From positions 434,001-498,000 of the forward strand of contig NC_079267.1 in the NCBI RefSeq assembly GCF_947241705.1: a DNA stretch of 64,000 bases, read 5' to 3'. Every line of letters begins with the position of its first letter. Within the stretch, counting starts at the first letter, position 1. The notes beneath the pieces were generated by a model. That model did not search any database. It worked only from the letters and a program-made list of their open reading frames with translations, and was not told the origin of the DNA. A program made the position numbers and the translations under genes. This document shows, piece after piece, positions 48,342 to 56,274 of this stretch. The stretch is from Saccharomyces mikatae IFO 1815. Lineage: Eukaryota; Ascomycota; Saccharomycetes; Saccharomycetales; Saccharomycetaceae.

Positions 48342-48365
48342 GGAAATTCTAATTATAGAATTTCC
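48342..48365. repeat. Perfect inverted repeat
   Basis: GGAAATTCTA, a 4-base spacer ATTA, then TAGAATTTCC: ten bases paired without mismatch. It could form a hairpin or cruciform; function unknown. Confidence 0.9.
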
Positions 48366-48498
48366 TGCACTAATAAGATAAAGATCTATTAATTGTCCAG
48401 AACTTAGTATATAAGAAGATGAGTTAACACTAAATTCTTATCATCAACACTCTGATTTATGCCTGAACCTTTTGGTTTAATATAACCAATCAGCGTGT

Positions 48499-48567
48499 GT
48501 TTTATATACCTCTCTTATATAGATTAAGAAGGAACGACTATTCTTAATTATTACAACTTACTAAACT
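48499..48567 (+). repeat. 70-bp direct repeat, copy B
   Basis: Near-identical to copy A (47459-47528), same orientation, from GTTTTATATACC to ACTTACTAAACT. It ends about 115 bp upstream of tRNA-Asp. Confidence 0.75.
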
Positions 48568-48640
48568 ACTAATTATCAACATAAACAACTAATTATCAAC
48601 AAATACATAGTTATAGAACAACAAGTTATAGAACAACAAG
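48568..48640. repeat. Short tandem duplications upstream of tRNA-Asp
   Basis: ACTAATTATCAAC occurs at 48568-48580 and again at 48588-48600 (20-bp period). AGTTATAGAACAACAAG occurs at 48609-48625 and again at 48624-48640 (15-bp period). These look like slippage products just before the tRNA gene. Confidence 0.85.
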
Positions 48641-48681
48641 TATAAAAAAGCTCTCTACGGCAAAATTTGCATAGTTTCTTG

Positions 48682-48753
48682 TCCGTGATAGTTTAATGGT
48701 CAGAATGGGCGCTTGTCGCGTGCCAGATCGGGGTTCAATTCCCCGTCGCGGAG
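48682..48753 (+). tRNA. tRNA-Asp (GUC)
   Basis: 72-nt gene without intron or encoded CCA. Acceptor strands TCCGTGA and TCGCGGA pair with one G-T; discriminator base G. The anticodon loop is TTGTCGC with anticodon GTC. The A box starts at TAGTTTAATGG and the B box is GGTTCAATTCC (48732-48742). A T8 terminator follows at 48755-48762. It matches the position of tD(GUC)L1 in S. cerevisiae, between PUT1 and DPH6. Its upstream side is the target of the Ty-type insertions. Confidence 0.98.
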
Positions 48754-48754
48754 A

Positions 48755-48762
48755 TTTTTTTT
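48755..48762 (+). terminator. RNA polymerase III terminator of tRNA-Asp
   Basis: Run of eight T residues starting two bases past the tRNA 3' end. Confidence 0.9.
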
Positions 48763-48871
48763 CCAGAATCTACAGCATTTTTCAAACAATTTGAAAGATG
48801 ATGGCCCTTCATAACTGAAATTATTTTGCATAAAGTTATAGTAAAATTCAAAGCAACCACAAACCATTGGC

Positions 48872-50926
48872 ATGAAGTTTTTAGCTCTAATATCAGGTGG
48901 TAAGGACTCATTTTACAATATTTTTCACTGTTTGAAGAATGATCATGAATTGATTGCCCTAGGAAATCTGTACCCAAAAGAATCTGATAAGCAAGAATTG
49001 GACTCTTTCATGTTCCAAACAGTGGGTCATGATCTAATAGAATATTATTCTGAATGTGTTGGTGTTCCACTATTTAGACGCTCAATATTACGTAACACTT
49101 CTAAAAATGTCGAGTTGAATTATACTGCTACTCAAGACGATGAAATCGAAGAATTATATACTTTGTTGAAAACTGTCAAAGCTAAAATTCCTGATCTAGA
49201 AGCCGTTAGTGTTGGAGCAATTTTATCGTCGTATCAGAGGACCAGAGTAGAAAACGTTTGTTCTAGATTGGGCCTCGTAGTTCTAAGTTATTTATGGCAA
49301 AGGGACCAAGCTGAATTGATGAGTGAAATGTGTCTTATGTCTAAAGATATTAACAATGTTGAAAACAATACAAATTCAGGAAATAAATTTGATGCCAGAA
49401 TTATCAAGGTAGCAGCAATAGGATTAAACGACAAACATTTAGGTATGTCACTACCACAAATTGAACCAGTTCTGCACAAACTGAACCAACTTTATCAAGT
49501 TCATATTTGTGGAGAAGGCGGGGAATTTGAAACAATGGTCTTAGATGCACCTTTTTTCAGACATGGATATTTGAAGTTAACTGACATTCTCAAATATAGT
49601 GATGGTGAAGTTCACAATGCTAGATTAAAAGTAGAATTTCGGCCACGCCATTTGAGCAAAGTTTTTTTACAAACTCAATTAGACCAATTACCTGTACCTT
49701 TGAGCTTTCGCAGTGGTTGGGAAGCGCCGACTCAAGTCTCGATGAAAAAATCAATCGAAATAAGAGAAAGAAGATTCGAAGGTCCTACTTCAAATACTAT
49801 CGCACGAACATCAATCAATAAAATCAATGACAAGTTGTACATCTCAAACCTACAATCACGTGAAAGTAAAACAGTGGAAGAACAAGGTGATGATATTTTC
49901 TCTGAACTTGCTGATATTTTGCGCTCCAATCAGATACCTCGTAATCACATTTTATCATCATCGCTACTAATCAAAGACATGTCTAATTTTGGCAGAATAA
50001 ATAAGATTTACAATGAATTTCTAGATTTAACAAAATACGGTCCGTTGCCACCATCAAGAGCGTGCGTTGGTTCGAGGTGTTTGCCTGAAAATTGCCATTT
50101 GCAGTTATCAGTTGTTGTCGATTTAAAAAATACTTCTAACTGTGAAATTAATAGGAATAAGGGTGGACTACATGTTCAAGGTCGATCATATTGGGCCCCA
50201 TGCAATATCGGGCCCTATTCTCAAAGTATTTGGTTAAGTACTGACGCAAACCAAGTAAGTTATATTAGCGGCCAAATTGGACTAGTACCACAATCTATGA
50301 AAATGAAAGAACCTTCCACTGATCAAACTATTTTGGCACTACAACACTTTGATACATTGTGTAAAACAATAGGTGCCCAAGAAAAACTATATATGACTTG
50401 CTACATTTCAGATGAGTCTATTCTCGACTATGTTTGCAAAACATGGGCGCTTTACTGCTCAAGATCGAAATATGAATCTGATCTATGGAAGAACAAAACA
50501 GATGATGATAAAGAGTGCTTAATTATTGTGAAAATATCTGAATTACCAAGAGGTGCTGTTTCAGAATGGGGTGGAGTTACTTGTAAGAAATTAATTGTTG
50601 ATGATATTGATGTGGAGGAACAAGGGGGCGCAGAGAATAAAAATATTCTACACAGTTTCCGGAAACTAAATTTGAATATTGAATATTTCCATGACATTGC
50701 AGTTAGTTTACCTGGATCTCAGAAGCATTTCACCACCGGATTTGTGGACGATAGAGAGAAGTTAGCACTTGTACTAGAAAGAACCTCAAAGTCAGCCCAG
50801 GTGACTCTCTATTATAGTCCTGGAGAAACCATTGCATTCTACCACCATGTAGAATACTATCCCGTTGAAAAAATTTTCGATTGCGATGGTAAAGAACACC
50901 GCTTTGCATTACACATTCGTTCCTAG
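48872..50926 (+). CDS. DPH6: Diphthine-ammonia ligase Dph6
   Basis: 684 residues (685 in S. cerevisiae), ATG start 118 bp after the tRNA gene. Dph6 carries out the last step of diphthamide formation on eEF2, amidating diphthine with ammonia and ATP in the cytosol. The N-terminal ATP-pyrophosphatase domain (about 1-230) begins with the PP-loop LISGGKDS (6-13) and contains the family segment HICGEGGEFETMVLDAP. Two Rid/YjgF-like domains follow at roughly 300-425 and 430-600 (the second with VSYISGQIGLVP). They are found only in the eukaryotic enzymes and may help supply ammonia. Confidence 0.95.
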   Translation: MKFLALISGGKDSFYNIFHCLKNDHELIALGNLYPKESDKQELDSFMFQTVGHDLIEYYSECVGVPLFRRSILRNTSKNVELNYTATQDDEIEELYTLLKTVKAKIPDLEAVSVGAILSSYQRTRVENVCSRLGLVVLSYLWQRDQAELMSEMCLMSKDINNVENNTNSGNKFDARIIKVAAIGLNDKHLGMSLPQIEPVLHKLNQLYQVHICGEGGEFETMVLDAPFFRHGYLKLTDILKYSDGEVHNARLKVEFRPRHLSKVFLQTQLDQLPVPLSFRSGWEAPTQVSMKKSIEIRERRFEGPTSNTIARTSINKINDKLYISNLQSRESKTVEEQGDDIFSELADILRSNQIPRNHILSSSLLIKDMSNFGRINKIYNEFLDLTKYGPLPPSRACVGSRCLPENCHLQLSVVVDLKNTSNCEINRNKGGLHVQGRSYWAPCNIGPYSQSIWLSTDANQVSYISGQIGLVPQSMKMKEPSTDQTILALQHFDTLCKTIGAQEKLYMTCYISDESILDYVCKTWALYCSRSKYESDLWKNKTDDDKECLIIVKISELPRGAVSEWGGVTCKKLIVDDIDVEEQGGAENKNILHSFRKLNLNIEYFHDIAVSLPGSQKHFTTGFVDDREKLALVLERTSKSAQVTLYYSPGETIAFYHHVEYYPVEKIFDCDGKEHRFALHIRS

Positions 50927-51300
50927 CTTCATATGTAGGTTTTGTATCTTTATAGACTTAACAGATGTGTACGCCACATTATCCATGCATATAGCGGCGG
51001 TAATGATGGCCAACCGCACAAATATGCTAATAAGAGCTACAAGAATAACAATGTGAAGTAATATGGTATGGGTCCTAGGAATTTCGGTACTAATCAGTTG
51101 TCTTATGCCATTATTTAGTGTTTCTTCGTTATCGTTCAAGCTTATGTCTTAACTGGTGAATGTTTACAAAATCTCAATATTATGATCAAAGGATCAGTGT
51201 ATAAAGCATAAAGGTCTTTTTACTAGGGCTTTTTCATGCAAGATTTATTCCTATACTTATGAAATTCTGAAGATAGATAAATGTATATTTGTTTTAGCAT
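50927..51300. other. Convergent DPH6/ACF2 gap with an ATG-less open frame
   Basis: 374 bp between two converging stops. The minus strand is open from about 51148 down to 50909, with a strongly hydrophobic stretch but no ATG at its start (see findings). I do not call a gene. Confidence 0.5.
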
Positions 51301-53640
51301 CTAAGAAAAAGCACCTGAATAAGCCAGAGACCAAGTTAGGCTTTGTCCGTTGTCCAAGAAACTTCTGTTAAAATTAGGCTGACTGAAAAAACCATATGAA
51401 AATTTTGGATCAAACAAAGCCATATTTAACATGATTATACCTTTCCAACCATCATTAACTTGATCAATTATCTGCTGCATCTTTTCTTCCCATTCTTCTT
51501 TGACAAAATTTGGCGATCTAACCCATGAAGATGCGGATGTTATAGGAATGGCATGTATCATATGAATATATTGAGGTTCCATACCGAAGTATGTGGCGTG
51601 ATCAATTTTATTTTCAAATAAGATACCACTAACTTTATTACCAATAAATTCTTTAGGTTCAATGGTGTTATTACTTTCGTATAGGAAGTAGCTTTGAAAA
51701 ACATTTCTCATGATGCCGAGCTGCAAATTAGATATTCCAACCAGTTTAGAGTTTTTAGTTACCAACCCCCACAATTTTATTGCATAGCAAGAATTAACAT
51801 CCTCTGAAGTAGATTCTTCATCCTTACCATCACCACTTGGAAATAATCCTTTAGCCCATGAATGTCCATTAAACCAATCAAATGATCTAAATTGAGGAAA
51901 GTATGGATCGTCGCTATCAGCGCCAGAGTAATCCCTAATCAAACATTCAACCCAATCTCTATTTTTTCTTAACCATGAGTTGTCAGTATCTCCATTTAAA
52001 TCATGATCCACCAAAGAGATGATGGCAGCAGTTATGACATGATAAGAGTAATGAAAATGATGATCATTGTAGTAAGAATTACCAAAGTCTTGGCTAGAGG
52101 AACCTGACGAAATTATGCCTTTCCAAGTAAGGTCATAATTTAAAGGTAAAACTTGTTGATTACTGATAAATCTCTCCATTGCAACAGTCAATTTAGTTAA
52201 GAGTTCTTTTGTTAAATTTTCATCATGAAGAATATAGTGTGTGACATAAAGGATCCACGCATATTTTGCAAGTATTTTACCAGAGAAGTACATAGAATCA
52301 ATGTTTGATTCCTGTTGAGGGTCACTACTTTGAATCTCTTGAACCGCAGCTTCTTGAATTCTAGATAACGTTTCATGACTATAGTTTGCTTTCTTATTTA
52401 AATATAGGGCAACAGGCTCAAAGCCCAATTCTTGTGGTACTTGTACCTGCATATCAAAGCTGTTTGTGAGGTAACCAGTCATTACGCCTTTAACCGTTGA
52501 ATCTAAAGTAGAATCTGTTTCACGTCCCTGCATCTCTGGCGTGAATGCTGCTTTATGGTGTGGCAGAGCGTACATTAGTGTAGTACCGGAAAGTGAGTGG
52601 CCCGCAACGGTATAGTTGAATCTATAATTGGTGAGGTGCTCGTTAGATATCTGCCCTAATAAATCACAGTGCACTGGATAACAGCCTGCTGCTCTATCAA
52701 TATCCGGAACTGAATCTCCAGATAACTGACAAACAAGACCATCAATTTTATGAGATGATATAATTGTATTATTGTTGATTAATGACACTTGAAAATCTTG
52801 TGGAAAAGAGTAATCTGGTGAGGTTAAATAGAGTGGCCAGATCCTATTATCTTCAAGTTGTATATTATACTTAACATTCCTTTCATTTATACTTACACGT
52901 TCCAAGCTCCTAAAACCAACAGCACTTCTTAATTCGAATCCTAAATTGTGATAAATAGCCGTGACAAAGCCCATCCCTTGAACTAGTGGACACACTATGA
53001 ATTGCGAATTACTCAAGGACATTACCATTTGTACCGACATATGTTTGATGTCCTGGAATTCAAGCCTGATATCACTCGCCGAGGCAAATTCCCTTGCCTT
53101 GAATACAAAGGATTTTATATTTGTGGGGTTAAAATAGAACCTAGGGGGGTTCGTATCTGTATCAAACACCCTTTGAGAAGCTAAAGTATGATTGACAGCC
53201 AAACCAAAAAATTCTGGGTCGCGGGAAAACCAAAGAGAATAAGGATGTGTCCATATCGGTTGTGTGTTATCCTCTAGTAACATGTTTGTGTAAAACTTGT
53301 TCGTTTCTAATGGGCCAGCAGATTGATCAACAATATTCGGCATTGGTACCGGATGTTGAATACTCTTGAAGACTGAAGGAGGGGCTTTCAAATTAGATAT
53401 TATGGGTGATTGGAAAAGATCGTCATCATTCATATAAGTATGGGTTAAATTTTCTGGAAACTTTGACATGTGCAATGATTCACCTACAACCTTGCTAACT
53501 CCAGATTTAAAGGGGTCCTCAGAAGAACACACTGGTGGTTGAACGTCTCCACGAGGTGGCAAAGGAGGTGGTCCTTTATTAGACATATCACTGGGTCTAT
53601 TAGGAACAGGCGGAGGGATAGCTTGCCTATTATAGCACAT
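51301..53640 (-). CDS. ACF2: Acf2/Eng2, intracellular endo-1,3-beta-glucanase (GH81)
   Basis: 779 residues, the S. cerevisiae length, ATG start. Acf2 hydrolyses beta-1,3-glucan and was found as a factor needed for actin patch assembly in vitro. There is no signal peptide, which fits an intracellular enzyme and separates it from the secreted paralogue Eng1. The first 45 residues are proline-rich (IPPPVPNRP, GPPPLPPRG), likely SH3 ligands for actin-patch proteins. The GH81 fold follows, with IWTHPYSLWFSRD near the start of the domain and the conserved YYNDHHFHYSYHVI and SFDWFNGHSWAKGLF segments in the C-terminal half. I have not assigned the catalytic acid. It is divergent from RMP1. Confidence 0.94.
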   Translation of the reverse strand: MCYNRQAIPPPVPNRPSDMSNKGPPPLPPRGDVQPPVCSSEDPFKSGVSKVVGESLHMSKFPENLTHTYMNDDDLFQSPIISNLKAPPSVFKSIQHPVPMPNIVDQSAGPLETNKFYTNMLLEDNTQPIWTHPYSLWFSRDPEFFGLAVNHTLASQRVFDTDTNPPRFYFNPTNIKSFVFKAREFASASDIRLEFQDIKHMSVQMVMSLSNSQFIVCPLVQGMGFVTAIYHNLGFELRSAVGFRSLERVSINERNVKYNIQLEDNRIWPLYLTSPDYSFPQDFQVSLINNNTIISSHKIDGLVCQLSGDSVPDIDRAAGCYPVHCDLLGQISNEHLTNYRFNYTVAGHSLSGTTLMYALPHHKAAFTPEMQGRETDSTLDSTVKGVMTGYLTNSFDMQVQVPQELGFEPVALYLNKKANYSHETLSRIQEAAVQEIQSSDPQQESNIDSMYFSGKILAKYAWILYVTHYILHDENLTKELLTKLTVAMERFISNQQVLPLNYDLTWKGIISSGSSSQDFGNSYYNDHHFHYSYHVITAAIISLVDHDLNGDTDNSWLRKNRDWVECLIRDYSGADSDDPYFPQFRSFDWFNGHSWAKGLFPSGDGKDEESTSEDVNSCYAIKLWGLVTKNSKLVGISNLQLGIMRNVFQSYFLYESNNTIEPKEFIGNKVSGILFENKIDHATYFGMEPQYIHMIHAIPITSASSWVRSPNFVKEEWEEKMQQIIDQVNDGWKGIIMLNMALFDPKFSYGFFSQPNFNRSFLDNGQSLTWSLAYSGAFS

Positions 53641-53787
53641 CTTTGTATGTATTCGTGTTCCTTTATTTTTGTGTTGTGCTTGCTATTGGCAATTTTCTGA
53701 AAATTTATGAAATCCTAGTTTTGAAATAAAAACTTCCTGTAGATGAGCATCAGAGAGCTGCATACAGGAATAAAACACTAAAGTTAA

Positions 53788-54393
53788 ATGTATGAAATGG
53801 ATGATGTGGTACGATCCCTGAAGCAAGAATATCGTATTATATTGCTGCTAAACCATAGGAACAAGAATCAACACAGAGCGGCTGGATGGTATGAAGCATT
53901 TAATGAGATGAAAAGAAACTGTGGACAGATAGTAGACCTTCTTGGCTCGAGGAGATTACAAAGCAAGCGCTTAAGAGATACCGAATGGGTAAAGCTATAC
54001 AAACTATTACAGAGGGCGCTCTTTAGACAGTTGAAGAAATGGTACTGGCAGTTTAATGGCATAATTGCCCTTGGGCAATTTGTAACGCTCGGTTGTACAC
54101 TAGTAGCGCTACTAGCAAATATGAGGGCATTGTATATGAAATTATGGGAAATGAATAATACTGAATTTGTAAGACGTGGATGTTCCATGAAAAATTTGCC
54201 AAAGACAAAGAGTGAAACAGGTGTGGATAATGGCGAAGAACTTGGAGAGATTATCGATGAAGATATTGGTAATACAGTTAGAGAAAACGAGCTTGTTGTA
54301 ATGCCATCGCCATTGCCTGTAACAGAGAATGCCAATAAGAAAAAAAAGAAAAAAAAGAAGAACAAATCAGCCATCGATGGCATATTCGGTTAA
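53788..54393 (+). CDS. RMP1: Rmp1, RNase MRP-specific protein subunit
   Basis: 201 residues, same length as in S. cerevisiae, ATG start. Rmp1 is the subunit found in RNase MRP (pre-rRNA A3 cleavage, CLB2 mRNA decay) but not in RNase P. The N-terminal half is helical and basic (YRIILLLNHRNKNQHRAAGW; LLQRALFRQLKKWYWQFNG). A hydrophobic segment follows at about 95-115, then an acidic stretch, and a run of eight lysines (about 183-190) just before the end that looks like a nucleolar signal. It is convergent with SPE4, only 55 bp between stops. Sequence outside the helical core diverges fast. Confidence 0.93.
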   Translation: MYEMDDVVRSLKQEYRIILLLNHRNKNQHRAAGWYEAFNEMKRNCGQIVDLLGSRRLQSKRLRDTEWVKLYKLLQRALFRQLKKWYWQFNGIIALGQFVTLGCTLVALLANMRALYMKLWEMNNTEFVRRGCSMKNLPKTKSETGVDNGEELGEIIDEDIGNTVRENELVVMPSPLPVTENANKKKKKKKKNKSAIDGIFG

Positions 54394-54448
54394 ATATACA
54401 AGTAAATAGACTTTTCAAAAGCGTAAAATTAATATCAATATTATGTTA

Positions 54449-55351
54449 TCATTTGTTGATAGCCTTCTCAGCCCAAGTAGGCAAAATAAATGCACTTGAA
54501 TGTATCTGAGGATTGTAGTATTTCAACTGTCCCTGTTCGTGCTCAGATATCGTCCTTTGTGGAATGTTCAACGGTATACTGACGTTATTACTGCAAACAA
54601 TCAAACCCAGCTGGCCAGATGTATAGGTAGGAACCATGGTATAGCAATATTCTGTATTAGAAAAGACCTTTTGAGCTGTATTTTTCAAATCACGTAAGTA
54701 GTTCAGATTTAACCAAAAATTTTCAGAGCTTTGCATAATAACAACACCGTTAGGATTCAGAGCGTTTTTCAATAATTGGAAGTACCTTTCTTGAAAAAAT
54801 GCTTCAGCTGGACCTTCAGGGTCAGAGCTATCAGTAATAATGACGTCGAATTTCTTCTGGAAGCCAGAAGTGCCTACATCTTGTAAGAACTTGAAGCCAT
54901 CACAAAGTTTTAAATCCAACCTTTCATCGTCAAAAGCACCATTACTCAACGTAGGTAAGAATTTCCGAGACAATTCGATCACTGAAGAGTCAATTTCTAC
55001 CATAGTAATATCATTTACACAACTATGCTTGGCTACTTCCCTCAACACACCTCCGTCCCCACCACCAATGATAAGTACACGCTTGGGATTCGAATGGGCA
55101 AACATGGCAATATGCGTGATCATCTCCTGGTAAGCAAACTCATCGAATTCTGTGCATTGCACTATACCATCAAGGACTAATACCGTACCGTAAACCTTAT
55201 TATGAAAGATTAAGATGTCTTGGAATTCACTCTGGGCTTCATAGAGTATTGAATCCACGGCCATAGTAAAGGCCTGGCCTGGAAAACTCTTATCACTAAT
55301 CTCTCTAAACCATCCATCTTTGATGTAAGAATGTTGAGAATTATTAACCAT
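54449..55351 (-). CDS. SPE4: Spermine synthase Spe4
   Basis: 300 residues, the S. cerevisiae length, ATG start. Spe4 moves the aminopropyl group of decarboxylated SAM onto spermidine to make spermine. The N-terminal beta domain (about 1-70) contains GWFREISDKSFPGQAFT. The Rossmann-like domain has the nucleotide motif VLIIGGGDGGVLREV and the catalytic-loop segment IITDSSDPEGPAEAFF, whose aspartates bind the amine. The paralogue Spe3 shares these motifs; position next to RMP1 and SMD3 identifies SPE4. Confidence 0.93.
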   Translation of the reverse strand: MVNNSQHSYIKDGWFREISDKSFPGQAFTMAVDSILYEAQSEFQDILIFHNKVYGTVLVLDGIVQCTEFDEFAYQEMITHIAMFAHSNPKRVLIIGGGDGGVLREVAKHSCVNDITMVEIDSSVIELSRKFLPTLSNGAFDDERLDLKLCDGFKFLQDVGTSGFQKKFDVIITDSSDPEGPAEAFFQERYFQLLKNALNPNGVVIMQSSENFWLNLNYLRDLKNTAQKVFSNTEYCYTMVPTYTSGQLGLIVCSNNVSIPLNIPQRTISEHEQGQLKYYNPQIHSSAFILPTWAEKAINK

Positions 55352-55497
55352 ATTGCACGACTAGAGTTATAACTTTATTCTGCCTGTCTCATCGGCTTTT
55401 TAAAGTCGAATTTTGAGCTGAAAACAGTAGCAACTCGAAAAAAATTCTAAGATAATCTTTAGAGGGATCTAATAACGAAAAAGACCTCGAAATAGCC

Positions 55498-55683
55498 ATG
55501 GACCGTAAAGAAAAGCAAAAGACTACAGCGTCGGTGGAGCATGCTCGGATGTTGCAAAATGAAATACAACAGCTGTTTGCTCAGTTACAGAATATAAATT
55601 CTCAGATTCGCAGCGACCTTAACGAGTTTGAACAAATAAAGGAATCATCTTCAGAAGCGAATTCTACCGCGAACAGTACATAA
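55498..55683 (+). CDS. Small coiled-coil protein (YLR146W-A position)
   Basis: 61 residues from an ATG, in the place of S. cerevisiae YLR146W-A (62 residues, unknown function). It is wholly hydrophilic: a basic start (MDRKEKQKT), then one amphipathic helix with heptad-like spacing (about 14-50, HARMLQNEIQQLFAQLQNI), then a Ser/Asn-rich end. A helix of this kind suggests a subunit of a larger complex, but no partner is indicated. It lies 146 bp from the divergent SPE4 start and converges on SMD3. Confidence 0.8.
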   Translation: MDRKEKQKTTASVEHARMLQNEIQQLFAQLQNINSQIRSDLNEFEQIKESSSEANSTANST

Positions 55684-55797
55684 TTAGAGCATTTATCTTC
55701 AGATATATTTTACATAGACAATACTGGTATATATTCAATCACACCTAACAAAAACGTATAGGCTATTAAGTACGTTTTTATTATCGTGTTTTCATTT

Positions 55798-56097
55798 TTA
55801 CCTTCTTTTAGGTCCTCTTATTGGAGGCATAGGTCTTGATGAGTTTTTTTTGAATAATGGTGCATTTTTTAAGAGATCTGGAACAACAATGAATTTAATC
55901 TGGGAACCACGTACGAATATCTGGTCCATATGTGTTACAGCGCCCTGCGGTTCTGTAGCTATTACATCTCGTAATTGCACGTTCATGCTATCTTCGCTTT
56001 CAACAAGTTTACCACGGTAAGTTGCTCCCGTTGTTAGTTCGAGTGAGACGACGTGCCCCTGTGCCTCATTTAGTAGTTTTACTGGTATTCCATTCAT
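55798..56097 (-). CDS. SMD3: Core Sm protein Smd3
   Basis: 99 residues (about 101 in S. cerevisiae), ATG start. SmD3 is one of the seven ring proteins of the U1, U2, U4 and U5 snRNPs and also sits in telomerase RNP. The Sm1 motif runs about 6-45 (VKLLNEAQGHVVSLELTTGA; SEDSMNVQLRDV) and Sm2 about 58-72 (QIFVRGSQIKFIVVP), including the RG pair that binds uridine. The C-terminal tail is basic (PPIRGPKRR). It shares a 177-bp divergent promoter with PEP3. Confidence 0.96.
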   Translation of the reverse strand: MNGIPVKLLNEAQGHVVSLELTTGATYRGKLVESEDSMNVQLRDVIATEPQGAVTHMDQIFVRGSQIKFIVVPDLLKNAPLFKKNSSRPMPPIRGPKRR

Positions 56098-56274
56098 AGT
56101 GCTCGTTCTTAATATGTGACTCGCAGCGTTTCTTGGTTCTCTTTATATTGTTCTCCTAAGAATTTTTTAACGATGTCAAAAATACCAATTCTATAAAACG
56201 AAAGAAATGACAAGCTAATGCCCCTAGAAAAGCTCCAACTTTTACCAAGAAATAAAAAGAAAGATAGGAATAGA

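Larger units (their letters stand above)
48264..48681. other. tRNA-Asp upstream region
   Basis: 418 bp between the LTR cluster and the tRNA gene. It holds a perfect 10-bp inverted repeat with 4-nt loop at 48342-48365, copy B of the 70-bp repeat (48499-48567) and two short tandem duplications at 48568-48640. No ORF is seen. Confidence 0.6.

Noticed and set aside
53555-53575. GGTGGCAAA, an exact Rpn4 (PACE) site upstream of RMP1
   Set aside because: It lies inside the proline-rich ACF2 coding start and is explained by codons for LPPR; neither neighbour is a proteasome gene.
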